Source: Ctenosaura bakeri
Lineage: Eukaryota > Chordata > Lepidosauria > Squamata > Iguanidae
DNA: 64,000 nt
Direction: 5' to 3'
Assembly: GCA_948474755.1 (NCBI GenBank)
Contig: CAOLHI010002515.1
Span: 124,001-188,000, forward strand
Made by a program: the position numbers and the translations under genes. Positions 1 to 13,167 of the stretch are shown here, piece after piece. Positions within the stretch are counted from its first letter, which is position 1, and each line of letters starts with the position of its first letter. Under the pieces are notes generated by a model. It saw nothing but the letters and a program-made list of their open reading frames with translations, was not told the origin of the DNA and did no database searches.

Positions 1-1040
1 AGCTCAGATTTTTCATGCCACTCTAGACATTTCTGGACAATGACAACCATGCTCAGCTATATTGCTCACTATCTCTCCTGTTAACCCTTTCATGCAATGT
101 TGTATGATGAAATGGGATGGGAACAGATTGATCAACACTCTTTATAAGTTACCCGTGGACTTATCCCATCCCTTTGCATGGACTACAGCTGATCATTGTG
201 CCCATGAACAATCTGAGCACCTGACCCACCTCCCAGAACAGCTTTGATCTTGAGCAACATTCTGTTGAAGTAGGCTTTTTTTTTTCTGTAGCTGCTGATG
301 AAAGAGGTTCTCTCTGTTTTCCATCACCTTGATGTACTTGCTCATTTGCTCAGAAACATCAAGAAGTATCTAACAATTAAAAAATCTGACAATTAACAAA
401 TCATTCTGGCTAGCATCCTATAAGTTAGTTAGACCATTGTAAACCAACTTACAATCACATAAAGCTGTATTTGGCTATCACACAATGTTCATATTCTCAG
501 TAGGGGAGCAAAGATATAGTTATGTCTTTGGGACTGCTGAACAAGAGGAGCCACCATAGTACCATAGACCCTTTTGCTGTGGGTCTCATATTGCAATGGA
601 GATCCCCACTGCATATCAGGATATCTTGTGAAGTGCTCCAATGCACTCAGGAAATTGTCATAGCTCACCCCTTGGAGGACTCAGAAGAGAAGGAGGAGGA
701 AGTGGCAGCAGAGTGCCAGGAAGTTGCAGTTTTCTCTGAGTTCAAGGAGATGGGGTTGAGGCAGTGGAGGATCTTGTTTCCCAGCAAAATGTGGCTACAG
801 ATGACACACCCTTGTCCTTCATTGCCAAACCCAGAGCCATTTAAGAAATAAACACTGACACAATGAGGACTGATGGGACACCTCTTGACCTTGAAGGAGC
901 TCTTCATGAACACTGCAGCAGTTTTCTCCCAGTGTTAGTGCTGACAGCTGTTATAACTGGTTGCCTAGCAGTACTCTCTGTTTTGGACTATTCTGCTTAT
1001 TCTTTGCTGGCTCATGCACCTGGACTTCTGATACAACTTT
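1..1040. other. Unassigned sequence left of the first CR1
   Basis: No gene or confidently classified repeat was recognised here. The open frames present are short, begin at non-ATG codons and resemble no known family. The segment around 860-1040 may be decayed 5' sequence of the adjacent CR1, but it does not align convincingly with the better CR1 copy at 32-35 kb. Confidence 0.4.
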
Positions 1041-3505
1041 TGAATTGGCTAAAGACCTCCCTCATGCTTTTCTCTGCATCTTGCTTGGATTACTTGCGAG
1101 TGACATTATAGTTCTATTGAGAGATTTCAACTATTCTGATATTGTTGGAAGTCAAACTCTGCCAAGAGTATCAGGACCAACAAATTTATCACTTGCCTTG
1201 CAGACAATTCCATTGCCCAAAAAGTGGAAGAAGGAAGAAGGGATACAGCTGTTTTAAATCTGATCCTATCTAACAATGATGATCTGGTTAATGAGGTGGA
1301 GGTGCTGAGATCCTTAGATGGAAGTGACCATGTTCACCTGGAGTTATACAGAGGAAAGAGGAAGTCAGGCATAGTCAGACACAAGTTCTAGACTTTAAGA
1401 AAGCTAATTTTAGTAAACTTAGGGAAATAGTGGGATGATTCCCATGGTCAAGAATACTAAAGAGAAGGGAGTTCATAATGATGAGAGAGTCTTAAAAGTG
1501 AGATGCTGAAGGCACAATTTCTTCCAATGAGTAAGAAAAATGGGAGGTTTCTAAAGAACCCAGGATGGATGTCTAAAGAACTTTCAGTGGAGCTAAGATT
1601 TAAAAAAGACATGTACAAGAAATGGAAAAGGAGGGAAATCACCAAAGAGGAGTTTAAACAAATAGCCAGCAAGTGTAGGCAGAAAGTCAGAAAAGCTAAA
1701 GCACAGAATAAGCTCAGACTTGCTAGAAAGGTTAAAAACAATAAGAACAGGATTTTTGTTCTCTGTCTTTTGTTTTACCCTGTCAGTAACAAAAGGAAGA
1801 ACAAGGAAATGGTAGAGCCTCTGCATTCAGAAGATAGTGAAATGCTACAACAGAGAAAAGCAGAACTACCCAACACCTTCTTGCCTCTGTCTTCTTGCAA
1901 AAGGAAAGCAATGCTCTACCTGGGGAAAATGGAACAGATGATGTGGTAGGGGAAAAGCAGCATAGTATAGGTAAAAAGGTAGTACAGGAGTACTTTGCTA
2001 CTCTAAATGAATTCAGATCTCCAGGACCAGATGAACTACATCCAAAGGTATTAAAGGAACTGGCAGAAGTAATCTCAAAACCCCTGGCAATAATATTTGA
2101 GAATTCCTGGAAAAAGGGAGAAGTCCCAGCAGACTGCAGGAGGGCAACTATTGGAAGAAGGCCCAATTACTGCCCAATCAGCCTAACATCAATACTAGTA
2201 AAGATTTTAGGGCAGATCATTAAACAGACAGTCTATGAGCACTTAGTAAGCACTTAGCATGATCATTAGAAGTCAGATTTCTCAAAAACAAGTCATGCCA
2301 GGCTAATGTTATTTCTTTTTTTTTATAAGAGTTACAAGCTGGATAGATGAAGGGAAAGCTGTGGAAATGGCCTATCTTGACTTCAGTAAGGACTTTGACA
2401 AGGTCTCCATGATAATTCTTGCAAACAAGCTAGTAAAATGTGGGCTAGACCATGCTACCATTAGGTGGATTTGTGATTGGCTGACCAACTGAACCTAAAG
2501 GGTGCTCACAAATGTTCCTCTTCTTCCTGGAGAGAAATGACTAGTGGGGTACCACAGTGTTCTGTCCTGGGCCCAGTGCTATTCAACATCTTTATCAATG
2601 ATTTGGATGAAGGAATAGAGGGCATTTTTACTTAATTTGCAGATGCCATCAAATTAAGAGGGGTAAGTTACATCTCAGAGGATAGGATCAAAATGGAAAA
2701 TGATCTCAACATATGTGAGAGATGGGTCAAAACTATCAAAATTAATTTCAACAGGAAGTGTAAGATGCTACATTTGGGCAGAAAAAAAATGAAATGCACA
2801 TATAGGATCGGTGACACTTGGCTTGACCACAGCTCATGTGAAAGGGATCTAGGAGTCTCAGTAGACCACAAGCTGAATGTGAGTTGGCAGTGTGATGCGG
2901 CAGCCAAGAAAGCCAACACGAGTCTTGGTTGGATCAATAGGATAATGGTGTCTAGGTCAAGGGAAGTAATGTACCACTTTATTCAGCTTTGGTTAGATCT
3001 CACCTGGAATCCTGTGTCCAGTTCTGGGCACCACGATTCTGGAAGGATGTTCACAAGCTGGAATATGTCCAGAGGAGGGTGGCCAAAGTGGTAGAATTAC
3101 TGGAAACCATCCCCTATGAGGAGCAGCTTAAGTAGCTGGGTATGTTTAGCCTGGAGAAGAGAAGGTTAAGAAGTGACATGATAACTATGTTTAAATATTT
3201 GAAGAGATGTCATATGGAGGACAGAGCAAGCCTCTTTTATGCTGCTTCAAAGACCAGGACATGGAGCAACGACTCAAACTTCAGGAGAGGGATTCCATCA
3301 AAACATTAGGAAGAACTTTCTTACCATAAGAGCAGTTCAATAGTGGAATACCTGCCTTGGAGTGTGGTAAAGTCTTCTTCTTTGGAGGTTTTTAAACAGA
3401 GGCTTGATGGCCATCTCTCAGGAATGCTTTGATGGTGTATTCCTACATGGTAGGGGGTTGGACTCAATGGTCCTTGTGTATTCTTTCAGCTCTATGATTC
3501 TATGA
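1040..3505 (+). mobile_element. Decayed CR1 LINE fragment (ORF2 endonuclease end, RT, 3' end)
   Basis: A 5'-truncated CR1 non-LTR retrotransposon. Reading along the plus strand gives the end of the APE-type endonuclease (GDFNY-like region near 1120), the Lys-rich linker (KWKRREITKEEFKQ, about 1620), the SPGPDELHPKVLKELAE block (about 2020) and an RT block AYLDFSKDFDKV (about 2370). The 3' end carries the CR1-typical ctatgattctatga motif near 3495. Stops and frameshifts break the frame throughout, including one after the [16 protein letters not shown] block. It lines up segment by segment with the CR1 at 32.4-35.8 kb but is more diverged, so it is an older insertion. The left boundary is approximate. 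Confidence 0.88.
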
Positions 3506-6403
3506 CCCAGATTAGACTTACTACTCGACCACTCCTACACCCAAGCCTGCTGCTGTGGGTACTTTTTGACTTGTGTTCAGGACAGAAATCCAGTTCTACA
3601 CTGGAAAGTGTTCTAGGCAGTGTTGGATGGCAGCTCTGATCTTAGTGAGATGGTCTGATTTTTAATCCAAAATGTAAAGGAGTTGTCCAACATGCTGAAC
3701 TATTTGGGAACTGCAGTTCAGCACCTTGGACAGTTCCTTTGAAGGACATCACTGGTTCTGGGACAATATTTTGTTTCATGTTTATACAAAAATTAAATCA
3801 AAACTTTCTCTTTCATTCTGTTCATATTTTCTGCCCATTTCTAGATTCTTGTTTACTTCCCTTTCGGGTACATTATGCTGACCAACACTTAAAGACTAGG
3901 AAGATTTCTTGGTGTCAGCTTTGCAGAGCACAACTGAAGTAGGTTGTCTTCTGCAGGCTTTCAGTTGACTGTGAGAAAATCTGCAGTTTTCTTTACTGAA
4001 TGTCAATAGCACATTATTTTTGGTTGCACCACCATATGTTTCTTGAGGGAATATACCACAAACAGCAGAAGAGACAAAATCAGACAGGAGAATGGAGATG
4101 GTTAGAAGTTCAGGAAGTATTTGGTGTATGGTTAGTAGTTCCTTGAACCATCCTGAAAACCCAAATATGTTTGATATGGATTACTAAGGTTGATCAGGTT
4201 GGGTGAAAGCCTCTTGAGGCAAAGTGGAAAACAAGGTCGCCCTTTATTACCTCTCAGCTCCATAGGCACATGTTCAAAATTCCTTAATACAGGTTTCTCT
4301 CTTAGCATTAGTTAACAGTTCATCTCTTTACAGGCTGATTATGGGCAAGCTGAGGATTTGTGAATGTGGAACTAAGTGGAGGAAAGCTTACACTAAGCAG
4401 TAAAGAGTTTGAGAATATGATCCAGGGTAGGCAATATGTTGCACCAATCCAGAGGTAGGGGCTCTGATTCTTGCTTGTGGCCTTTCAAGTTCCCCAAATG
4501 GTCCTTCATCCCTACAACAGAGGTTGCAAATATTAACTTTACTTTTTTTTAAAAAAAAAGTATGCAGTACCTCCAAGGCTAATAGTGCTCCTGGAAACAG
4601 TATCACCTCTGTGTGGAAGGCATGAGCCACGCTGCATTCTCACATCCAGTGGAACCAGATCTTCTAAGAGGCTTGTGGTTTTAAAATACAGGCAGTGGAA
4701 ACTAATGGCTTTTGTGTCATTGAGGAAGGAATTAATTCCATATTTCAACCTTGTCTCTGAAGGAGCTGCCCAAGGTACTGAACCCAAAGAGACCCGGCAC
4801 CTTGGATAGCTCTGCTAAAGTTAAGGTTAAAAGCAGATACACCAGCCCATTGAACATTGGACCCATCAACCTCCACTGAATAAAAGTTTCATAAAAAACT
4901 ATTATGTCACCATCAACTTGGTGAACTTGGCAGCAGCCCGGTATAGTCCATGGCATGTTCTGAGGTGGAGCTCTTAGGACACTGGATTCAAATTAGCTGC
5001 TCATTCCTCATATACCTGAATGTAGGACACCACACCTCATAATGTGTGAAGCTTTTTGAACATCTGCAACTCGCTTTGTTTCTCATTGTCATAACTCACA
5101 CAAATACAAACAGTGAATGCAAAGGAGAGAGACTGAAAGAAGGTAAAACCAGCCAGGCTTACAGAGCATCATGTCCTTGCATGACCCCTATAGTGTACCG
5201 GCTAACACGCCTGGCAGCTATTAGATGATGTGGACTGACACACATACTTTCTGCTGTCAGCAACAGAATGTCACAGTGTAAAACAGAAATAACTCTTCCT
5301 GACACTTGGCAGATAAAGTGCTTTAGAGCCCTCCTCCTTCAACACCACCATGGAGTGAGGATTCACTATTGAAAAGCAGAGAATTAAATAGAACAAAGTT
5401 AAAGGCTGCCAATCATGGCTAGTAGGGAAGAGCGCTGGAGTCATGTCATTGTCAGAAAAAGAAACTATGTACCTCATATTCCAGAGTGTTTCTTTTCCAA
5501 TTGTCAAAGGTTAGACTCATCTGATTTTAAATATTCAACTCCTCTTGTTTCATTTTGCAATGTACTAAAAGCATTGCGCTGGGTTTCTAATTTTGTAACT
5601 GAGTTACTTTCTGTGCATTTCAAGCATGGTTTTATATTGTTGGATTTATTGTTTCTGAGACATTGTAGGATAGTTTTGACCTAAAATGCGGCATATTCAT
5701 TTCATAATTAAATAAAGGTATCTTAGCCTTCTTCTCCTTGTTACCTTCTCTATTTCTTCTGCTTTCCAAGTTTGATTTCTTAGACCTGAAATGTTAATCA
5801 GCTAAAAGATGCTTTCATGTGGTGTATGCACCACACTTAGCAGCCATAACTTCCAATCAGAATTGATTGGTCACATGGTAACGTTAATGTCCTGCGAACT
5901 GTTACCCTCCAGATGGTTTGGACCACCAATTTCCACTATCTCCCCCCAACAGGACTATTTCCCATGTAATATATCTAAAGCAGGGATAGTCACTGATGAG
6001 ATTTGGCTGAGGACGCATTGGCCTCCTATGAAACCATGGCCACACCTCCAATCTTTTGCCTCCATTCTTTCAGGGCTTTGAAAAATTCACTAAAAAGACT
6101 TTACTACATAGGCAGAATGGGATTGCATGTGAGACAAGACAACATGTGAGCTTCCATAGGATAACTTGAGCAGGAAAATGGCACTTTAGCTAAAAAGTAC
6201 ACATTCATTATACTATGTAACTACGTATACTACATAACCCTCTCCTTGACTTTGCACACACACAAAAAAGCATTTTCCTAAAGAAACTCAGCAATGGAAA
6301 AATCAAGGGACACAATCTAACTCCCAACAAAAAGAAAAAGAAAATATCATTTACACTGCTCCAAATCTCATGTCAAACTTTAGATTCCTATAAATAAGAG
6401 AGC
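3506..6403. other. Intergenic sequence, nothing recognised
   Basis: AT-rich sequence with scattered short open frames, none of which resembles a known protein. No tandem array, long inverted repeat or LINE/SINE signature was seen, apart from a short A/T run near 4540-4560. Confidence 0.4.
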
Positions 6404-6759
6404 CAGCATGGTGCAGTAGTTGAGGGTTGGACTAAGACCCTGGAGACCAGGATTTGATTCCCCACTCAGCCATAGAAACCCCTGGCTAACTTTGGATGCG
6501 TCACAAGCACCCAGCCCCAGAAAACCCTGTGATAGTTTCACGTTAGAGTTGCCATGTCAGAAATGACTTGGGCCATTTCCGCACTAGAATGTTATAGTGC
6601 TATTATTCCACTTGCAGCATCCTATGGAATCCTAGGGTTTGCAGTTTCGGGCCCCTCCCAAAACTGCAAACCCCAGGATTCCATACAATGTTGCGAGTGG
6701 AATAATAGTGCTATAACAGTCTTGTGCGGAAATGGCCTTGAAAAGCACACAAGAACAAG
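6404..6759 (+). mobile_element. CORE/MIR-like tRNA-derived SINE, split by a MITE
   Basis: The tRNA-like head (gtgcagtagttgagggttgg, then a B-box-like gatttgattccccactc) starts near 6408. It is followed by the squamate SINE body (ccatagaaaccc, a shortened middle, gccatgtcagaaatgacttg) and a tail resembling aaggcacacaacaacaa that resumes at 6741. The body is interrupted at 6571-6737 by a MITE whose 3-bp duplication (ttg) lies in the conserved gacttgaagg motif, so the SINE is older than the MITE. Boundaries are approximate. Confidence 0.8.
6571..6737. mobile_element. MITE with ggccatttccgca termini, 3-bp TSD (ttg)
   Basis: A near-palindromic, non-coding element of 167 bp. The left terminus ggccatttccgca is the exact reverse complement of the right terminus tgcggaaatggcc, and the pairing continues inward through the attattccact block. 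It is flanked by the direct repeat ttg (6568-6570 and 6738-6740). The host SINE is rejoined correctly when the element and one ttg are removed, which supports the boundaries. Other copies lie at 30322-30727 and 31110-31240. The superfamily is not determined: a 3-bp duplication is compatible with several DNA transposon groups, but the sites are not the TWA favoured by Harbinger elements. Confidence 0.85.
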
Positions 6760-8260
6760 CCATTATCTTATCCTTTCTAGTTCAGAAACGGCATAGGTCA
6801 TCCTCCATGCTACCTTACTGAAATTTTAGATCAAGCTCCTGAACCATTTTGAGGGTATACATTTTACAACTTTCTCTCTTATCCTGTGTTTCTGGTTATA
6901 ATGGCAGAAGGCCATCATTTTCCCCTTTAGCATGGGGCAATGACTACTGTTTTGTAATACTCATGTTTTTTGTTGTTATTTAGCATAGATGAATACAGTT
7001 TTTCAGTTTGTTAACCAGATAAAGTAGCATGCAGTATTTTACATGTTTAGGTTGTATATTAAATCATTATCTGCATTTTGTGTGTCCCCCCCCAGTACAT
7101 TTTTTCAAGAAAAAGGATCCAAACCTTAAACATTATTATTTCTCCCTCTGACAGACAAGATCTAGTTAAGCATGTTTTTGAAGTCTACATCAGCTGCCCT
7201 AAAATTTCCTCTCTAGAAATTGCTCAGTAAAGAGATTCTCATTTCTTTCTCAGACATTTTGCCTTCTGGCTCAGCTTCAGCACATTTAATCACTACACTG
7301 GATTGGATAGGGAAGCCTACAGCTGTTTAAAAGCTAGATCTATACTTCAAAAATGAGAAAAGGCAGAAGCAAGGAGCAGAGAAAATCTCTCTGGCTCTCC
7401 CTCCTTCTCTCTCTTAACACACACAGACACACACACTGCACGCTTTCCTTTGAAGAAGAAAAGCAGAAATACAATGTCCCAGGAAAGTATTTATCCTATG
7501 TATTTATCTTTTGTACTATGGGACCCACCCATGCAAATCTTTTAACTCCACTGTGGATCCATTTATTTTAAATGGGTTTTCATTTAGGGAGAGAAAAAAG
7601 AGGACATAGGACTGAAATCTAGATGCAGACATGTGGCTGCAGTGCTCACCAGATTTAGCTTTTATGCCTTTAATAGGAAAGTCAGGATCAGTGAGCAACT
7701 GTCAGCACTTCTATATGATAAGCAAAATCAGAAAAAATGGAGAATATATTATATTCAAGCAGAAGGGATGATACTCATCAGATTGAGATACAACTGAAAT
7801 GTTTCTCTGCCAAAATCCAATGCAGTTAACAGATTAGTCTATACCATTCAAAGAAAGGGCCACTCCATCCACTTTGGATAAATAGTTAATCCTATTAAAC
7901 ATAGCAGCGGCTGTTTTTCACAGTATTTAACCTATAATTTGCCATATTGTGGCCATACTCCAGGGTTGTGCAGCCACAGTCTAGTCAGCCATATATTAGA
8001 GCCTTTTCCTGAATGCATTTTTTAAAATTTAATTTACAGAAATATAGGAGAGAAATGTGCAGTCAGCATCCTATCCCATTTCTCTATAAGAAGCAGATTT
8101 ACCATCTTTCTCTGTCCTGGTTGTTAATCATAAAAGCCCCAAATAACAATTTCCCTTCCTTTCCTTTAAAGATGACTTTAAAATGATTAGCAGCCATTTT
8201 ATAAACGTAAGTTTTTTTAAAAAAAAAAACCTTACCATTTAGATATTTAGAGTATATTAC
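6760..8260. other. Intergenic sequence, nothing recognised
   Basis: AT-rich unique-looking DNA. Short homopolymers occur (for example near 7087 and 8216-8230). No coding region or classified repeat was seen. Confidence 0.4.
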
Positions 8261-8270
8261 TGAAAAGGAC

Positions 8271-8517
8271 AAACCGCCCGAGTATAGTGGTTTGAGTGCT
8301 GGACTAGGACACTGGGATGTCAGGATTCAAATCCTCACTCAGCCATGGAAACCCACTAGGTGAACTTGGGCAAGTCATACTGTCTCAGCCTCAGAGGAAG
8401 TCAAAGGCAAAACTCCTCTGAACAAATTCCAACAAATTCTGCCTATGATAGGTTCACCTGAGGGTCGCCATAAGTCAAAAATGACTTGAAGGCACACAAC
8501 AACAAAAACAACAACAA
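8271..8517 (+). mobile_element. Full-length CORE/MIR-like SINE with 10-bp TSD
   Basis: This is the most complete SINE in the window. It has a tRNA-derived head (agtatagtggtttgagtgct, then ggattcaaatcctcactc), a central domain like the MIR/CORE segment (gtgaacttgggcaagtcata, ctcagcctcagaggaag), the conserved 3' region cgccataagtc...atgacttgaaggcaca, and a tail of caacaa units. It is bracketed by the direct repeat tgaaaaggac at 8261-8270 and 8518-8527, the target-site duplication expected of LINE-mediated retroposition. Confidence 0.92.
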
Positions 8518-8527
8518 TGAAAAGGAC

Positions 8528-9335
8528 ACCCATTCAGTACAAAATTTCTTAACTACAAGCTAGGCTAAACACAAACATTTGTTCTATAATCAAAATAAGC
8601 CTTCCTTTTCCAATCTGAAATTTCCTTCTTCATGACACAGTGTTTACTCCACACTTAGGCTCATCATACCCCTGTCCTTTTCACTCCATTTCTAAAACTT
8701 AATCCATTTGCAGACAGCACATCTCACAGTGCCTCTGAAAATCCACTCCAGCAATTTTCTCCTAAAATAGAACGCTAAAAGCATTCATCCTAATGCATCT
8801 GCGTATGTGTGAGAGAAAGAGGGAGGGAGAAAGAGACCGGAGATAATGCACAGCCCTACAGAAAGCTGTGGTTTTCTCTGGGTTTTCAAGTAGGCATTCA
8901 GATTTCTAACGGGTAGCCAGAATTCTTGGAAGTGTCCTTGCTCAGATATATATGAATGACCTTCAAAAAGAAAGGGGGGAAAATACACTGAAAGAAGACT
9001 TATCACCTTTAGAGACAACAGACAATGATTAAGTGCTGTATATTAGATAACATCTCTAATATGGAATATGCGAGGTAGAGTATATCAAGCAAAGTATAAC
9101 AAGTGCTAACCAGTATAAATTATGAAGAAATAATATGGGTCATTCCATAAGAGTTCTACAGGGCTTGACTTTATTCTGCATACTATTTGAAACCTATGTT
9201 AAACCACAAACTGGGGGAGGGAGAGTAATTGGTGATGTGAGCTGAAGCATCAGTACCATTCAAATGGTACCCGGCACTACCTCTCTTTTTCGAGCCCCTG
9301 ATAGGCAAATAAATATGTATCACTGTATCACCTTA
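8528..9335. other. Intergenic sequence, nothing recognised
   Basis: No convincing coding region or repeat was seen. A purine-rich patch (gagagaaagagggagggag) lies near 8810-8830. Confidence 0.4.
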
Positions 9336-9560
9336 AACACATCCAGTCTTGTGTAATTGCAGAAGCTAAGCAGGGTCAGGTCTGGTTAGTACTTGGATCA
9401 AGATTACGAGCCAACACCAGATAATCTCAAGGTAGGGCTACGGAAATATCCTGAATCCTCGGAGAGATATTGCCAGTCAGAGTTAACTGTACTGGGCTCA
9501 ATGGACCAATGGTTCCCACAGGCAGTTCCCTATATTTCTATTTTCCTGATGTGCAGGGTT
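9336..9560 (+). mobile_element. 5S-rRNA-derived SINE (SINE3-type)
   Basis: The stretch at about 9364-9405 (agaagctaagcagggtcagg, then tctggttagtacttggat) matches the internal control region and 3' half of vertebrate 5S rRNA. The preceding bases (aacacatccagtct) match a decayed 5S 5' half. A non-5S body follows (agatattgccagtcagagtt, then actgggctcaatggaccaat), as in amniote SINEs built on 5S rRNA. It is not a functional 5S gene, because the 5S part is diverged and continues into SINE sequence. The 3' end is approximate. Confidence 0.8.
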
Positions 9561-12500
9561 TTGGCTACTTACCCTGCAAAACCCTCCAGGAAAATAGGAA
9601 GGCAGCAAAAGTAATAGATTCTGTTAGCCACAGAAATGATCTCATTCCTCAAGAGAACTTCCGTCTCCATCTAACCCAGCTAAAGAAGTGTATGTCTTGA
9701 ACTGGTGCCTGAGTAGTATAGTGAACTGGATAACCAACTGTTAATAAACTGAAGCTGAATTAATGCGGACAAAATGGAGGAATGATCAGGCTTACAGCTT
9801 GGTGTCTGTGTGTGTTCCTGGATCTGTTTTTGTGTTTTGAGGTATAGGAAGCTGTGATGGCTACCAGCATCTTTCATCAGCTTAGGCTGAATTACTGGCT
9901 GTGATGTTATCTGGAGAGAGAGAGAGATAACTTGGTACATTTTCTAATCCCTGGTAACCTCCTGGCTAGATTACTGAGCTGAGTTATGGTGGAGTTTGGA
10001 GCAGGGGGCAGGGAGAGAGCCTACCTTTGAAAATGGTTTAGAAATATCAGCTAGCAGCATATCAACAGAATTTCATATCTTGCAAACACCAGAGCTATTT
10101 CAACTACTCTGGTTTCTAGAATTAGTTCAAATTGCTTGCACTGACCTTTAAAGCCCTGAAGTTTGGGGTCAGCGTATGTAAAGCTGTGGTGGGCACTGAG
10201 ATGGGTGTGGGATCCAGGGGTCATTTTGGGTTCCCCTCAGAAGTGTAGCAAAAATGTGAGGAAAATGGGGCATTTCTCCCCAAAATAACACTTCTGCTCC
10301 CTTTGGTCTCTAAATTCCTAGCATTACAATTAAAGCATCCAAAGAAAAGGGGCAGCCAAAGTGACTGACAGAATATAAACACAGCAAATGTGTGTAAATG
10401 ATTTTCAGTATGTTGCTCTCTCCAATGCTAGACATATGAGGACTTAAGGAAAATTTCATTGGGGATGAATTCTTTTTTTGGGTAGACAATGCCCTCATTT
10501 TATCATTTCAGCTGAGCTGATCCTCCTAATCCTGCATAAACTAATGTGGCAGTTTTTAAGAAGTTAAAAAAAAAACTTGAATATTTTACTTGTTTTTAAA
10601 GAGGTAAAAACAGCTTTTCACCACAAAACTAGAGGCCAAGGGTGTGGTTTGCTTGTGCTTTTTAAACTAGTTTTTGGAAGCAAGGGATGCCATCAGACCT
10701 GGGGGAGAGGATTGAATGGCCACCCAGCGTTCCCTGGGCGGCATGTGGTCCACAGGTTGCATAGATCCTATCCCTGAAGGAACTCCTCTTCTCTTATGTA
10801 CCTGCACAGACCTGTAAGTCACCTTAAGAAGCCCTCTGCAGATAGTTGCCATGGAAGGTCATTGGGCATTCTGAGAACCTTCCTTGGTATTCACACTGGT
10901 ACTGTCATGGAAACAGTGATTAAAGATGACGGGGCTAACATGTTTCGCTTCCTTGCATGTTTAGTACTTCCACATCGATAATGCATGAACAGAGCTGTAA
11001 TCTTTAATCACTAGCTATACATAATTGCAGAATAGCTCTCAAGTCTGACAAGAGAAAAATTATATATTTTGAAAGAAGTGGGGCACTGCTGAGGGAGAAA
11101 AAAGTAAAGTGAGACAAAGAAACTGACCCCTTGAGAATAAAGACTCCTGCCCCTGCCCCAAGTGCCCTTTTCTCTTTCCTTGTTTCTAGGAGAAACCCTG
11201 CTGAAGATGCAGACTTGGAGCCCTGCAGAAGAAATGTGTGTCATCTTATTAAATGAACCTTTCTCAATGTGACTCTATGCACCACTTCTCATTTTAAGTT
11301 CCGCTGCTTTCACTGGGACTTACTGTCAGGTACATATGTTTAGGATTGCAGCCTTTTCAGCTGTGGTGACCCATACACGCATAAAATCTGAATCCAATAG
11401 TCTGTAACTTTCAGCAGGCTGTACAGAAATATAATTCACGTGGAATATAACCTCTACCTGCTGGCAGAAATGTTCATATTTTATTACTGGTATTTCACAC
11501 TGACAGCAAATAATAAGAGAGATTCAAGATGTTGGTAGCTCTTTGTCTGACTGAGGGGAAATTATTATTCTGTAAATGTTCTTTTTTAAGCTTGCTAACA
11601 TTTTATTTAGATTCTTTCTCTACTCCTTTCAACTTCACTTATTGTTCACTCAGAATCCTTGCTGAAATAAAATTTTAAGAGGAACAGATTCCGATTTTGT
11701 TTGCATTCCATCTGTTCATCTGTCTCAAAAGCAAAGGCCTGAATATTAGATGAAAGCTTATCAACTCTGTTTGTAAATTCTGAACTTAAAGGGACTTGCA
11801 ACAGACCCTGAGAAACCTATCTTGCACTGTAGTCCAACCTACATTTCTATGAAAAAAAAGTTAATTTATTTAAATAAAACCAAGCCTCATAAATATGCTT
11901 AGGGTTGTAGGCTTTGCATAAATTGTAAAGGAGCTATGATTTTGCAAGTGACCACAGTTTAATCTAGCATTGGAGTTCCTGCAAAATTCCCTGGCTGCTT
12001 TCTTAGCTGATTTAAAGAAGCTTCAAGGAGAATGAAATGTGCTGTGGCATTTTTTACTTCTGATTACCATGAACAAACACGGACTTGGAGGTCTGTGCAT
12101 TCTATGATGTACAATAGGATGGCAGTTAAGGGTGGAACCCACTTTACTTGGGAGTAAACCCTACTGAAGACAGGACAGTAAGGCCAAATAGATGTAGACA
12201 CACTGAACACAACACAGAAAAGGGTAAGCTAGAAATAGACTGCCACTTAACTTTGACATTTTCCTTTCTTTCCAGATCAACAGACATTACTACAAGTACC
12301 CAAATATTTGCACATTTCATTTACCCAGTGAGACAAGATTTAACAGTACTAAGATTAACCGAAAGAACAAAAGAACCAAAACAGTGTGGCAGCTTGAGGA
12401 ATTCCTCGTGTGAGCTCAAATACCAATTCCAAATTTAATTTGATGGCTGTACAGAATCACAATATCTCAGATTATAGCAGATTGGAATCAGGAGTCTGTC

Positions 12501-13165
12501 AAATCTTCTGTAGTATTTCTTTACTTGTAAATGGTGCTATGAAGATACTTTGTGTGAATCGGTAATTTCTTTTTTTTTTTATAGTGATGGACTTGTTTTA
12601 AACAACATTTTTTAACAGTAAAAACTACTTCGAAGATCTCCTTAAGTCTAAGCTTGATTGGTTTTTCCAACTCTGACATACTAATACATGCATAAAGGCA
12701 ACTTCTGGGAAACGTCCGTGCTTCCTACTCCCCCTTCAGTGTCACTGGAGCTGCCACCCTCCTTCTCACACACTTATCTGACTCCATCCTTATGTCCTTC
12801 TCCCATCTGGAAAACTCTGAAAGAGGAGCTGGTTATATTCATGAAGGGCTCTTCCATGGGGTTGGGTGGCCTTTTGCCAAATATATGGTCAAAGGGGAAT
12901 AGTTAGGCTTGTAGCACAACAGTGAGGGTGGGATACAAAGAAAATGCCTTAGACTGTGTCAAGAGTTTAGATTCACCGAGTCCATATAGCTCAGTATTAT
13001 AATGAACTATGAATGAAAGCAGGTCTTCATGGTTTCAGGCAGAATTCTTTTCTAGCTCTACCTGGAGATTCCTGACATTCCTTGATGGTCTCTGATCCAA
13101 CTCTACTTAGCTTCCAAAATCAGACAAGATCTGGTGTATTCAGACGTGGGGTTGTAGAACAAAAG
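9561..13165. other. Intergenic sequence with only faint repeat traces
   Basis: No gene was recognised. Two short stretches (about 11296-11355 and 12130-12180) contain the motif types gggacttact and acttgggagtaaaccctact, which recur in ancient amniote interspersed repeats. A segment near 10125-10170 (acctttaaagccctgaag) faintly recalls L2 ORF2 C-terminal coding sequence. These are weak resemblances only. A short (GA)n run lies at about 9919-9932. Confidence 0.35.
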
Positions 13166-13167
13166 TA

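Noticed and set aside
8271..8345. A functional tRNA gene in the SINE head
   Set aside because: Only promoter-box-like similarity remains; there is no cloverleaf, and it continues into the SINE body.
9336..9420. A 5S rRNA gene
   Set aside because: The 5S similarity is partial and diverged and runs directly into SINE sequence with no terminator.
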